From the NCBI GenBank assembly GCA_910591455.2, contig OU342817.1, forward strand, positions 6,223,915 through 6,287,914: a stretch of DNA of 64,000 nt, given 5' to 3'. Position numbers and translations under genes: made by a program. This DNA comes from Pholis gunnellus (Eukaryota > Chordata > Actinopteri > Perciformes > Pholidae). Below, in pieces: positions 11,920 through 23,532 of this stretch (position 1 is its first letter; the number at the start of each line of letters is the position of its first letter). The notes under the pieces were generated by a model that saw only the letters and a program-made list of their open reading frames with translations, was not told the DNA's origin and did no database searches.

Positions 11920-13600
11920 CTCACAGGTCAAAATGTATTATACTTTAGTTTATAAGAAATATAATTTAGTATCATAAAGTATATGAAAGTTATTACAAGT
12001 ATCATTGTACTTTTTGTGCTTAATTTACAGCATATTTAACATGTACTTAAACAGTGTGTACTTCAAAATGGATGTAATATAGTTCAACATCAGTGTACTA
12101 AAAATAAATACTTATTCTGCAATACTTAAAAGGGTATTTCAGTGTACTTTATTGTATGTTTATTGCAAAAGGTACACTAAATTGCAAATACATATAGTGG
12201 TATTTTAGTGTACTTGTGGAAAAAACAAAGAAAAAAAAATAAAATCTCTTTTGAGTTTATACAACTGTGTGCCAGTGCAAAGACAGGCAGTGTAATTGCT
12301 GAATATCGGCACCGTCGGAATGCGTCAATCACATTACTTTGACATATTTGCTGTTGTATAACGACATTTCTTTATGTGCTATTTTGTGTCCCAATTTGTT
12401 AAATACTCCTGGACCCCTTTTTGAATTCTTGTTTTAGAACTGCCAGGATTGGTGATACCATAAGACAATACTGGACATTTCAAATTCTCCAGGATATTCC
12501 TTCTGTAGTTACAGCCGCAGTGACCTTCACTGAACTTGCAGTAATACCGGCAGTGATGACTGAAGAACCTAAAGTGTAACCCTGTGATCACTGTAAATCA
12601 ACGGCATTGTGTTTTCACTCCCTTCAAGCCAAGCCAATGCCCGGCCCACTTAAGTAAACAGTCATATTGAATCACCAGTGTCTTTGAAGACTAGAGAGGC
12701 AATATACAAATGAAATTGCAGCTCCATTTGAAATAAACTCAACAAAGCATAAAGGTTTATTTGATGGTAGTGTATTTGCCACCTTGTTTTGTCACCTCTT
12801 TGTGTTTTTACAGATGTTCCAGGTCTCTCAACGCTTCTATCAGCAGCAGAAGAATGTCGTTATTCAAGACCTGGTTGATTTAATTTTGGGGGAGACACCC
12901 TGGCCAAGTCCAACCTCACTGGGAAGGGAGGACTGACTTGACCCGGAGAAAGTTAATTAAACTATAGATAATCTGTAATAATGTCATCATCATGAATGGA
13001 TTTTATATATTTTGTATTTGCTTGTTTTAAAAAATGTGTAAAGTGTAAAATTTGTGTTTTTAATTTTAAGTAAAGTGCAATTTAAAGTGCATCATATATC
13101 ATTAGTGCTACTTGACATAAAGTAAAACACAGTTAAATGTACTTATATTTTGAGACACCATTAAGATACATTTACATATACTTCAATTATTTAATTATTT
13201 ATAAGTCTATTTAAATTATGTTTTACGTGAACTTGAAAGTCATTCCAAATGGTAATACAATTTAATCTGAATGAATTATCCACACATTTTGATTGCATAT
13301 GTTTTATATAAATTAGAATTGTATTAATAGTTATCTCAATGGTGGAGTACAGCCTTTGTAAAACAAATTATTAAAGAAGTAGTTCTCATGTCTATTTAAG
13401 TGCACTTTACTGGTGCCTGAAAACAGCACAGTCAAGTACACATAGATGTATTTAAGTATGTCTGTAGTAGCGCTAATGATACAACATGAGTGTACTGAGT
13501 ACATTTTTAGTACAGTAAAAATAGCACACCTTTAGTTCATTAATTATGTGCTCATGAGTACACTTAAACTAAGTGTACTTCAGTGATATTTTTTTTAACC
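11920..13600. repeat. AT-rich repeat element rich in AGTGTACTT-type motifs
   Basis: Both flanks (about 11930-12220 and 13010-13600) carry many degenerate copies of AGTGTACTT/AAGTACACT on both strands, for example near 12119-12160, 12201-12220, 13401-13440, 13489-13510 and 13555-13582. The left flank (TATACTTTAGTTTA) and the reverse complement of the right flank (GTACACTTAGTTTA) resemble each other, suggesting imperfect terminal inverted repeats. The centre (12250-12990) is less repetitive and has no transposase that I recognise. A non-autonomous DNA transposon is the likeliest explanation; the family name is not known to me. Confidence 0.5.
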
Positions 13601-13609
13601 TGGGCTGTG

Positions 13610-16600
13610 TGAGATGTTCATTAAAAAAATGTCTGTGTCCCAAATAATGTTACACTGCTGTGTGAGGTAGTGAAGATGTACATTTTGTTATATTGTCGGG
13701 TCCAAGTTCCACTTATTACCACCCTAGGGAGAAGAAATCCATGATGGAAAATCACTCTGATATTCAACACAAACTTTAATGCAACATTAAGCATAAATGC
13801 AACAAAAGGGGAAGAGTCTATAAATGCATAAATCAATATATTAATTTTTTATTAATGGCAATGGCTGTAACAATCCAAATAAAGTTCCACATTCAGTATA
13901 TACATCATTCTTTATGACCTTCCTCCCTTCAATGAGGAATATTTCTCTGCTCTGGTGAATGTTACCACAACTGTCAGTTTGGTTTCTCATAAACCTCCTG
14001 TAGTGCTCTGAGCTTTTAAATGTGTCAATGAAAGGATAGCTGTGCTGATGGGTTCATCTCACTTATATGACATGACACTTTTACACATGATTTTTATGGT
14101 GGGAGTTCAGAGGCCGGTCACATGACGGCGGCCAATCTTCTAAAATCTCCTTTCTTTGTGTGCTTAACCTCAGAGGTCAGAGCATTGTGTTTAGCCTCTT
14201 GTTTTGAAGCCTGTCCTCAACAACATGGACAATGCTCTTTTTGTTGCCCCTCAGTCATTTTGTCTGAGACTGTCCTTCATCAAATTATTTGGCTCTCGCG
14301 TCGTGCTTGATTATTCCATGAATTGGCATGGGAGAATGTTGTCCACTCATTATATTTATGGAGACAAAATAATGAATGAAGGCTCTGAAACTGATTTCAG
14401 AGTTAATCAACCCAACAATATGGCCTGTATAACGCACATCCTGAATATTGAACAGTTTCTGTGATAGAAAACCAGTATCTTCACACATTAATAGTAAAAC
14501 GTTAAAGTTGATAATCTGGAAAATTTTCATTAAAATAAATATCTGACTGATACCCAGCTGGGTGTCTGCCGTGACATTCCCTGGAAAAATCACAAGCAGT
14601 GCATAGAACACACCTGTGATTACCACGTATCGCCATAGGTGCAGCCAAAGAGAACAAAACAGCAATCTTCAAGATTGTAACATTAAAGAATAAAGATGGC
14701 AAAATTAGTATATTTTTCTATTGTCAACACATCTCGTGAAAAACCATTAATGAATTGATCCTACTAACCAAAGCCTGATATAACATCAATGAGCTACACT
14801 GTGGCATTCAGTAAGATGTTCCTTCATTACACTGTCCTGCTGCAGTAAACACTAGGAGAGGGGGACCAATGGTGCATAATAAAAGGGCGATATACTAACG
14901 ATAGTTTGGAGGAAGAAAAAGCTGACAGCTGATTAATCGGTCGTTAGAGCTGATAGTGTTTCATTATGTATTAATTTTGTGGGTAGAAATAAACTGGAAC
15001 GTCCCGAACAAATAATATTTCCTGGAAGTTACAGCACCCAGCTGTTTTAGGAAGTGATTGAGCCTTTTTAAAAAACAAAGTATATATTTGTGACCTGTTC
15101 TTCAAGATGTATGTCTTCAGAAGAAATATGGGGTACTCTGTCCCACAGACAGGGAAAGGGAGTCAAACAGAATTGAGAGACAATCTCACCCCCATCTCAA
15201 CATACTGACATAATGCTTGGACCTTATCTGCCAGCTCCTTACCACGTTCACTCCCTCTCTGCATTTCATCAGTTTTTGGCAAAGGTCCAATAAACACTGT
15301 GTCAGTAGAGGGGGGGGGGGGGTTAGATATCTGGTGAACTATGGCGGAACTGTGTGTATTGAGAAACAAGGCGCCAATAAAAACAAATAAAATAGTTCTT
15401 ACTTCTCGACGTGATGCAGGTGATCCCTAGATGACAGTACTGGATTACATTTTCACAGCTTCCGTGTTTTTCCCCAAAAATCAGCACAACACCGCAAGGT
15501 TCAGTGAGTGAACAGCCAGCAGGGTTATAAACACTTGTCAGAGGGTGCAGAAGGTGAATGGTCCCACACAATCTACCTCAGAGGCCCTGACCTGCGAAAC
15601 TGCTTGGTAAACACAGATCAAAACAGACCACAGTGTTAACATTGGTTCTGTCAAAGTTAAAGGCAGAGTCTGTGAATAATGTAAACCAAAATACACACAA
15701 AATATATCACAGAAATGTCAAACAAGGGATTAAAAAAGGTTATCACTCTAAAATGGATTAATGGGTCATTTTAAAGCACAGACTAACTCTTGGGAACTAC
15801 AAAATCCAGTTTACTAATGTGTTAAAGGTTTGCATACATGTTACATGTTGTACTTGTGTGTTTGGCAGATGAAGTCTGTTCAACTGAATCCTTGAACTTG
15901 TGCGTATATATTTTCTTCTTTTAATGATGGATTGGGCCTTTAAAGATTGACATCACAGTGTAACGCTCCACTGGTCCTAATGTGCTGTGTGACATAGTTG
16001 AACAAAAAACATGCCCTGCGGTATAGCCTTTAGTTGTAATTTTAAATTGTATGCCAATAACACAGAAGTGTGCACTCAAAGACACAGTCACACATGCATG
16101 AAAACACACTAATATGACTGCTGTGACCTCTGTGAAGCCTACTCATAAACACTACATGCCAAAAATGACTTTAGCCATGAAGGACAAGTACAATGTAACG
16201 TCACGTGACAATTAACAAGTAAGCTGCATGTCCATGTTATGGTAAATGCTAAGGGGACACACACACACAAACTAACACACACACATTAGTATTTAGTGTG
16301 CAAACACAGTAATGTATGCTCTGACTTCGAGTTCAACTAATAGGGGCTGAATGAATGTGCAACACTGCCGCCATCTGGTCTAAAAGGGATTTAGGTCTGT
16401 ATGCTGAAGTAGGACTAATATCCTAATATGAGGAGGAATCTTAACTTTCCAAAAGCAACATCCTCTTCTATTAAACTCAGGCCTTTAGACAGAGCGTATT
16501 AACCTCCAACACCACCTTTCTACAGCCATGTTTGAGGGATATCACAAGACATGATATTTGTGCAGTTTTTGATAAAAACAAACAAAAACAAAATTTGAAG

Positions 16601-16900
16601 TATATTGCTGAAATACTATTTAGTATATTTTGAATTAGTAGCCTAGGTGGCACAAACCTTGCTGCATTACTTCTTCTAAAATTTACAATTAAATCTAACG
16701 TTGGTTTCTGAGCAGGTTAGTATGAATTGTGAAAACCGAGCTGTGATATTAAACAAAAAATGTTTTTTTTTTTAATTGAAGCTGGATACAGACAACATGG
16801 CACGAACAACGTGGCATATAGTATTTATTAATTTAAATATATATTTACAAAATTAAGTGTGATAAACACTACAACTCGTGAACGCACCCCTCCACACATC
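13610..16900. other. Gene-poor AT-rich interval before thoc1
   Basis: No convincing gene. A 13-base G tract lies at 15310-15322 and a short CA microsatellite at about 16258-16285. On the - strand, cysteine-containing open frames at 15323-15571 and 15163-15369 with a GTAAGA-type donor between them are the only exon-like hint, and match no family I recognise. Confidence 0.35.
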
Positions 16901-16932
16901 CACATTGCCAAGGAAACCGGAAAGACGTTTAG

Positions 16933-16944
16933 CGCCACTTCCGG
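16933..16944. promoter_or_regulatory. ETS-type promoter motif of thoc1
   Basis: CGCCACTTCCGG lies 17 bases before the thoc1 ATG, and a nearby CCGGAAAG (16918-16925) forms a second ETS-like core. TATA-less housekeeping promoters often use such motifs at the transcription start. The identical 12-mer recurs at 59403-59414. Confidence 0.55.
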
Positions 16945-16961
16945 TTTTCAAAGGTGTAAAG

Positions 16962-19900
16962 ATGTCGCCGTCGTTATTTAATTTTGTCGACGCTAAAGAC
17001 AAATTTACGGTGAGAAATCAGAACAAAAAACTTTCGGTAGCAAAGTAGGTGGTGTCACATATTGTATATCGTTATTATAAACATCATAGCTAACTAGATA
17101 GCAGGTCTGTTGCCGCCAGTTGCTGCTTGTTCTTGCTAGTGTTTTCATAGCGGTTAGCAAATGCTAAGCTAACAAAACGCTCATGTTCTCTCTCTCTCAC
17201 ACACACCTACAGGCATCTGCCAGAAACGCGCTAGTTGGTAAAACCAGCAAACCTTTGGTAAACGTGTTCAATCAGTTCCCTGGGAAGTAAGTAATGTTGA
17301 TTTTAGCCTCTTTTGCAAGTGATGGATACGGCCATTGAAACGTATTTTTGACTCGACTGTGTCGTGTGTTACAGTGAGGCAGAGAAGAAGACCACCCTTG
17401 ACCAGGCGCTGAGGGGTGTGCTTGGTGATCAGATTGTAAGTAAATTAGCGGACATCTACTCTTATTTTGTTTCAATGAACCTCATTAAATTAACCATGTA
17501 TATTATATATTGTATTTTTTTGTCTGCAGGTTGAGCAGAAGGTGAACTGTGATGAATACGTAGCTCTCATCTACCTGAGTATTGATGCAGTGACAGAAGG
17601 TATGTTGCTCTTTGTCTTTGATTTATAGGAAAGACATCAGTTAATGAATGGATACTTGTTGTGTTATACCATTCATTCAAATTGCCCACATGACACTCAG
17701 TGATACTATGTATTGCTATGATATATATACATATATATATACATTCAAAGAAAGACACCACTTACTATGCATCTTCAAGTGATAAATTAGATAGATAAAG
17801 ATATTTGATAGATAAATTAGTAATATTGTTGTCATGACATATGCATCAGCACAGACTGTGCCCTGACTAAACCTCACAAGATCTGTGATCCAGCTTTTTT
17901 CTGTCTTGTGTCACTGTCTCCTTGTAGGTATCTGTTCTGCTACAACTCCTTTCCTTCTGCTGGGAGATGTACTGGACTGTCTTCCCCTCGACCAATGTGA
18001 CAAAATATTCTCTTTTGTGGAGGAGAATGTTTCCACCTGGAAATCGGTAAATAAGCTGCAGCCTCAAAGCCAATTCTAGTGTGTCTGCAGTATAATAAAG
18101 ATCATTTAATCACTGTGTGCTCTCCCTTTTCCTAGAACTCTTTTTACACTGCCGGGAAGAACTACCTGTTGAGGATGTGTAATGGTAAGGATGGCTTTTC
18201 ATTCTCGTTGGTGACCAACACTTTGTGCGTTTAAAGGGCACACAGCTGTTTGTAACACGCCTGTCAACCTGTGTAGATCTTTTAAGGAGGCTGTCCAAAT
18301 CCCAGAATACGGTATTCTGTGGGCGGATCCAGCTCTTCCTGGCACGTCTCTTCCCTCTGTCTGAAAAATCAGGTAAACGCATGCATGTTATCTTTGAATA
18401 CAGAAGACAACATCGACTCCTCATGTGTGGTAGTTTATCATCTGTGGCCACCATCATCCGCATTTAATGTACTGCCATTTGTGTTTATTCCAGGGCTCAA
18501 TCTGCAGAGCCAGTTTAATCTGGAAAACATAACCGTGTTCAACAAGAATGAACAAGAAAGCACTTTCGGCCTGAAGGTATTGTGTTGATAATGACAGTGA
18601 GAATTTTAAATGTAACCTTAAAGTTAGAGTTTAATCTTATTTCATTGTTCGGTGTTTATAGCAGACAGAAGAAAAGGAGGACGGCATGGAGGTGGAGGAA
18701 GGAGAAATGGGAGAGGAGGAGGCTCCGGCACCGTGGTGAGGCAGCGTCTTGCACTGAAATACAGCAACGTTTAACAATGTCATGAATGACACCGTTTGCA
18801 TGTTACTCATTTTGTATTTATTAAAACTGCATCGATTATTACTTTCAGTTCCATTCCAATTGACTACAACTTGTACAGAAAGTTCTGGACTCTGCAGGAC
18901 TACTTCAGAAACCCTGTGCAGTGTTACGATAAATTCTCTTGGATGACATTTCTTAAGGTAATGCCCCTCGCCACGAGAGCAGAGAACGCTTTGTCAGATC
19001 ATAACGACTACCAAAGTAGACCGCCGGTGTAAATTCCTCTTTGTCCTGCACAGTTCTCAGACGAGACCTTGGCCGTGTTCAAGAGCTATAAGCTGGATGA
19101 CATGCAGGTCTCGAAGAGGAAGCTGGAGGAGCTGAGAGGATCGGGAGGAGACCACGTCTACTTTGCCAAGTTTCTAACGAGTGAAAAGGTGAGAAAACAG
19201 TTTTTAGCCCAGAAATAATTGTATTTACCATGAGACACCTCTCAGTCTGCCAGGTATCTCAGCGCTGTCTCGTGTTCCAATTAAGTCCAATCTTTTTGTG
19301 AGGCGCCAATGCACTTATAGGAGGCACCGACGTGTATTCTGTCATGTGCCACACACACTCCCTTAATGAAGATGAAAGGACCGCACATTAAAACCAAAAC
19401 GTAGCAGAAGTCGTGGGAGATACCGGCCGCATCGACATACGCTGCCTCAGCATATTATCCTGTTACATTCCCGATGTGCTTTTGAATATGTTCATTTGTT
19501 TTTTATGCAAAGTTAAGAGTTTGGGCGTTGCCTCACTTGTTGTTCTTCGTTCATACCCTCCAGCTGATGGACTTGCAGCTCAGCGACAGCAACTTCAGGC
19601 GGCACATTCTGCTGCAGTACCTCATCCTCTTCCAGTACCTGAAGGGCCAGGTCAAGTTCAAAAGGTGACGCATTTTGTAGAGCGGTGCACAATATAGTGT
19701 GTGTGAAGAAAAGAAGCTGCCATCAGTTGTTTCATGTTTTGTTTTTGTCCTCGTGCAGCTCTGGCTGTGCTCTGAATGATGACCAGACTACGTGGATTGA
19801 AGACACAACTAAACTGGTTTTTCAGGTCAGTCTTCAATCTCGCTGACATCACTTCCTATAAATAAATGCGTTTCACTCTTCTTTGTACCTGTCGACCTCC

Positions 19901-22497
19901 AGTAGGTAGCTATGCCAATACGTTTAGTTTAATTTGGTAAAATTCTGAAATATCTGCCATTTTGGCATGGGGTCCAGAGAGAGAAACCCACCGTCTTAAT
20001 CTGTGACTGTTCTCTTGTAGCTGCTGAAAGAGATTCCTCCGGATGGAGACAAGTTTGCCACCATGGTTGAAGTAAGCCAAGATTTCAGAATGCTATTATC
20101 AGATACTAAACGAGGCTTGTTCTCACGCGCTCTGTCAAGTTCCCTTGTAAGAGTTCTCGGTACACTCGTGACACTATAAATGTTCTTCTTGACAGCATAT
20201 CCTCGGCACAGAGGAGAACTGGAATGGCTGGAAAAATGAGGGCTGCCCGAGCTTTGTGAAAGAAAGGTACAGCAGCCTAATCTCGCAATAGAGTCGTGGC
20301 AGATAGTTATTTTATTTACTTCATTTGTCCATTTTTACAGCAAAAGAATGTGGTGTGTAAAGTTGAGCTGGCATGACAAACTGACTTATTCCCTCTTTAA
20401 CAGGACAGTGGATGACAAACCCAAAAGACCCACCAGGAAGAGACAAGCTCCAGAAGACTTCCTTGGAAAAGGGCCGGACAGCAAGCTGTTCATGGGAAAG
20501 TATGTGATGTAATGATGTAATGCAGGTTAGGGAAAGCAGAGTTGTTAAATGTTCTCAATTCCACAAAATGCTGAGTGCAGGTCATGTGTTCGTCTGCGAT
20601 ATGTGGAGACAAATGAAAAGAGATCCTTCCTTAATAATCAGTTGTAGACCACGACCCAAGTGGAATGAGCCTGTAGAGTTTACCTCAACAATTCTCACTT
20701 TTGTGTTTTGTTAGTGACGAGTTGACTCGACTGTGGAACCTGAACCATGACAACATGGAGGCCTGCAAGTCCGACAGCAGGTCAGTGGTTCAGAAAACAA
20801 GGAAGCAGTTCTCATCTACATCACCTTCCCCGTGTATGTATCTACTGTGTGTATATATATCAGACAATGTTGTCTTTCATTCAGGGAGTTCATGCCATCG
20901 CTGGACGAATTCTTCGCGGAGGCCATTGAACAGGCCGATCCCGCTAACATGGTGGAGGAAGAGTACAAGTACGTTTGCTCTGTGACTCGTCTTTTCTCCC
21001 TAAAGAGCTTCAGTGTCTTCATCCCCGGTCTTATATCTCTGTGACAGCGGTGGCCAGACGCATTATGATTTTGGGTTGTCCATCTGTACTTAAGCACCTC
21101 TCCCTCTGTCAAAGGTCGGGGTCACCACCACTTCAAATCTGTCCCGTCCTCGTGATATCTCAGGAACGCTGAGAGTGAATTCCTTCAAATTTGACCAAAA
21201 ACATCCACGTTGACTTAAGGATGAACTGATTTTTGTGAAAGCAATATCTCAGGAACACCTGGAGAGAATGTCATATCTGGCACAAGCATCCACTTGAACT
21301 CGAGGATAAACTGATAAGAATTTAGTGATCAAATGTCACTGAGACAACACAATAATACATACACATTGTCTAATAGGATAGCATGTTGATCTCAAGACAT
21401 TCAACTTTTGTTTTTCATGACATACTATATTATGACTTTTTATGGCATGCTATACTCTGACCTTTCATATGTTTAAAGATATACTGTACTTTGACGTTTT
21501 AATTGCATACTATACAATTACCTTTTTATGAAACACGGCCGGTACAGTGAAACTGCGAATGGCTCATTAAATCAGTTATCGTTTTTTTTATGGCATATTA
21601 TACTAGACTATATTTTCAATGACTTACTATAAACTCTGACATTTTCGATTTTTATGTTACATTTTTCAAGCAGTATGGCATTCTGTACTACTTGTGACTC
21701 ATCAGTTGCTTCTTGTGAATCACTTCAGGGCCTTGCGGAACCCAAACTACGGCTGGCGCGCTCTGAGGCTGCTGTCCAGGAGAAGTCCACACTTCTTCCA
21801 ACCAACGAACCAGAAGTTCAAGAGCCTCGCAGACTACCTCGACAGCATGGTCAGCAAACTGGCCAAAGAACTGCCGGTGAGGATTTACTTTACTTGAGAA
21901 AAAACGGTTCATTATACAAAGACATGATGACAAAACTGATATTGTTTTCGTTCCATTCATGCAGAAGGATATTCCCTCTGAAGAGATCAAGACGGGAGAA
22001 GAGGATGACGACGATAATGGAGACAATCTCCTCAAAGACAGCAACGACAGTGAGTTTGAATAGTCGCTGATTCAACACTGTACATCCCAACGTGTAGGCT
22101 ATACTCAATAAACTACAATTACCATACCCCTCTCCATCTTTAAGCTCCTAGTTTCCACCCTGTTTCGATGAAGCCTCTATTCTTATCCTCCTCTTCGTGT
22201 GTGTGTCTCTCTCTTCCAGGTCCGAGCATACAGAGCAAGATGGTGAGCAACCAGCAGATGGATGATATCGCAGCAAAGCTGGGCGCTCAGTGGAAGGCGC
22301 TGGCTCCTCATTTGGAGATGAAGGCGGCGGAGTTGCGAGAGATCGAGACGGACAGCGAAGAAGTCGACATGCAGGCCAAACTGCTGCTTGTAGCCTGGCA
22401 GGACAGAGAGGGAACACAAGCCACCGTGGAGAGCCTGGTCTCAGCTCTCAACACCGCAGGGTTCGCCCAGATCGCAGACCTCCTCAGTGAAGCTTAA
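16962..22497 (+). CDS. thoc1: THO complex subunit 1 (21 coding exons, 654 aa)
   Basis: Exons: 16962-17009, 17213-17286, 17375-17435, 17530-17599, 17928-18046, 18136-18184, 18277-18372, 18494-18576, 18662-18735, 18849-18957, 19054-19188, 19564-19664, 19759-19825, 20021-20071, 20196-20266, 20404-20499, 20715-20780, 20885-20968, 21729-21876, 21965-22049, 22220-22497. Every junction is GT-AG and the phase closes. The product is the Hpr1-like subunit of the nuclear THO/TREX complex, which couples transcription to mRNA export. Recognisable blocks include LLGDVLDCLPLDQCD, QNTVFCGRIQLFLARLFPL, an acidic EVEEGEMGEEE segment, DYNLYRKFW, SNFRRHILLQYLILFQYL, a basic KRPTRKRQ stretch near residues 410-417 (likely nuclear localisation) and a C-terminal death domain (about 569-650). 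Human THOC1 is 657 aa. Exons 9 and 20 have tandem acceptors (TAGCAG, CAGAAG) that may add or drop one codon. It is convergent with usp14. Confidence 0.97.
21100..21345. repeat. Teleost interspersed repeat with the GATATCTCAGGAAC unit (thoc1 intron 18)
   Basis: Two diverged tandem units, about 75-80 bases each, share TATCTCAGGAAC, then AATT/ATGTC..TTTGAC or TGGCAC, AAACATCCAC or AAGCATCCAC, and AGGATAAACTGAT or AGGATGAACTGAT. This pattern is familiar from many fish introns and intergenic regions. No coding capacity. Confidence 0.6.
21400..21660. repeat. Degenerate minisatellite (ATACTATGACTTTTTATGGC-like units) in thoc1 intron 18
   Basis: Diverged copies of a unit of roughly 30-40 bases alternate a TATACTA/CATACTAT core with GACTTTTTATGGCAT: near 21420-21450, 21450-21480, 21480-21520, 21590-21615 and 21620-21655. 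The same unit type recurs in usp14 intron 4 (26630-27110). An 18S rRNA gene fragment interrupts the array. Confidence 0.55.
21533..21579 (+). other. 18S rRNA gene fragment embedded in thoc1 intron 18
   Basis: The 47 bases from ACACGGCCGG to CAGTTAT match the highly conserved 5' region of eukaryotic 18S rRNA, including CTGCGAATGGCTCATTAAAT. Similarity ends abruptly on both sides at AT-rich minisatellite sequence. It is far too short to be a functional rRNA gene and should be annotated as an inserted rDNA fragment. The identification is from memory of the conserved 18S sequence. Confidence 0.85.
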
Positions 22498-22607
22498 AAC
22501 AGATCGTTCAGTACCTCAGTTGTCGTCGCATCCTTTTTCATACCAAAAACAATTGGAAGCTAACATTTTTGTATGTGGTGTAAGTTTTTTCACTGTTAAG
22601 AAAATCC

Positions 22608-22628
22608 AATAAATGTTTTTTTAATAAA
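22608..22628 (+). terminator. Polyadenylation signals of thoc1
   Basis: Two AATAAA hexamers (22608-22613 and 22623-22628) lie 111 and 126 bases after the thoc1 stop, so the thoc1 3' UTR is short. Confidence 0.7.
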
Positions 22629-22694
22629 ACAGTTGTCGAATCATTAATTCCGATGCATGCTCACATTAAAGAATGTCACACTTTGGTACAACAG

Positions 22695-22869
22695 TTTATT
22701 TTCATCACCTATGAAAAGCAATCAGTCAATAACTTATTACAGAGGGTTGATGGTTCGGTCTTACATTGTTTCTCCTGAAGCGACGGCCTTTTAAGGGTTC
22801 AGATGTCAGCAAGAACAATGTTCACTGCTGGTTGAGTAAACCCACACGGTTGAATCTCAAGTCTTTATT
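22695..22869 (-). terminator. Candidate polyadenylation signals of usp14
   Basis: On the - strand AATAAA occurs at 22695-22700 and again at 22864-22869, giving a usp14 3' UTR of roughly 0.7-0.85 kb. If the distal one is used, the thoc1 and usp14 transcripts end within a few tens of bases of each other. Confidence 0.55.
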
Positions 22870-23532
22870 TAACCACACACACACAGTTCATCACAAGGAC
22901 AACCTGTTCCAGACCATGTCCCCACACACTTCCCCCGAAAAAAAAGCATTAGTGAAGATTTGGCAGAAAGAACCTCATCTGTCAATACATTTCAGAACAA
23001 TTCCAGGAGATGATGCGAGCCAAGCACTTAAGAAAAGACCTGAGGTTGAACCCGAGTTTCCCAGAGGGGCCAACAGGTGAACAAGGGCAAGTCTTTACAG
23101 TGTTAGTCTCCGTAATACATCTGAGAAGGCTCGGCGAGGCATTCCTGTAAAAGTCGATTAAATGATAAAGAGAGATTTTTGCTTGTATGATATGAGCACC
23201 TTATCAAAGGCTTTAAAAAATATACAATGTGTATAAAACATTTAATGAAACTGCAGAGCTGGACTCGTAATCCTCTTTCAAGGATCCGGTCCACAGATTG
23301 CCTCTCGTCATGTCTCCATTTTCAAAGCCCACTATAGTTGAATATTTAACACCATTTGACAGAATTTGTTTTACAAGCATCCGTGTTGGTTACAAAAAAA
23401 AGAAAGAAGAAATTAAGGTCATCGAATCTTTAAAGACACCAGTTTTATTGCACATCTATGCAGACAGTGCTTGGAAATGGCATTTTTTTTTTGTATGTAT
23501 GTCGTCTTTGTCTTCTAGGAAATCTTCCACAG

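Noticed and set aside
14285..14665. 126-codon - strand open frame resembling a membrane protein
   Set aside because: Hydrophobic only because the DNA is AT-rich; no motif, no splice partner, no homology that I recognise.
21533..21579. Functional rRNA gene
   Set aside because: Only 47 bases of an 18S gene of about 1.8 kb are present.
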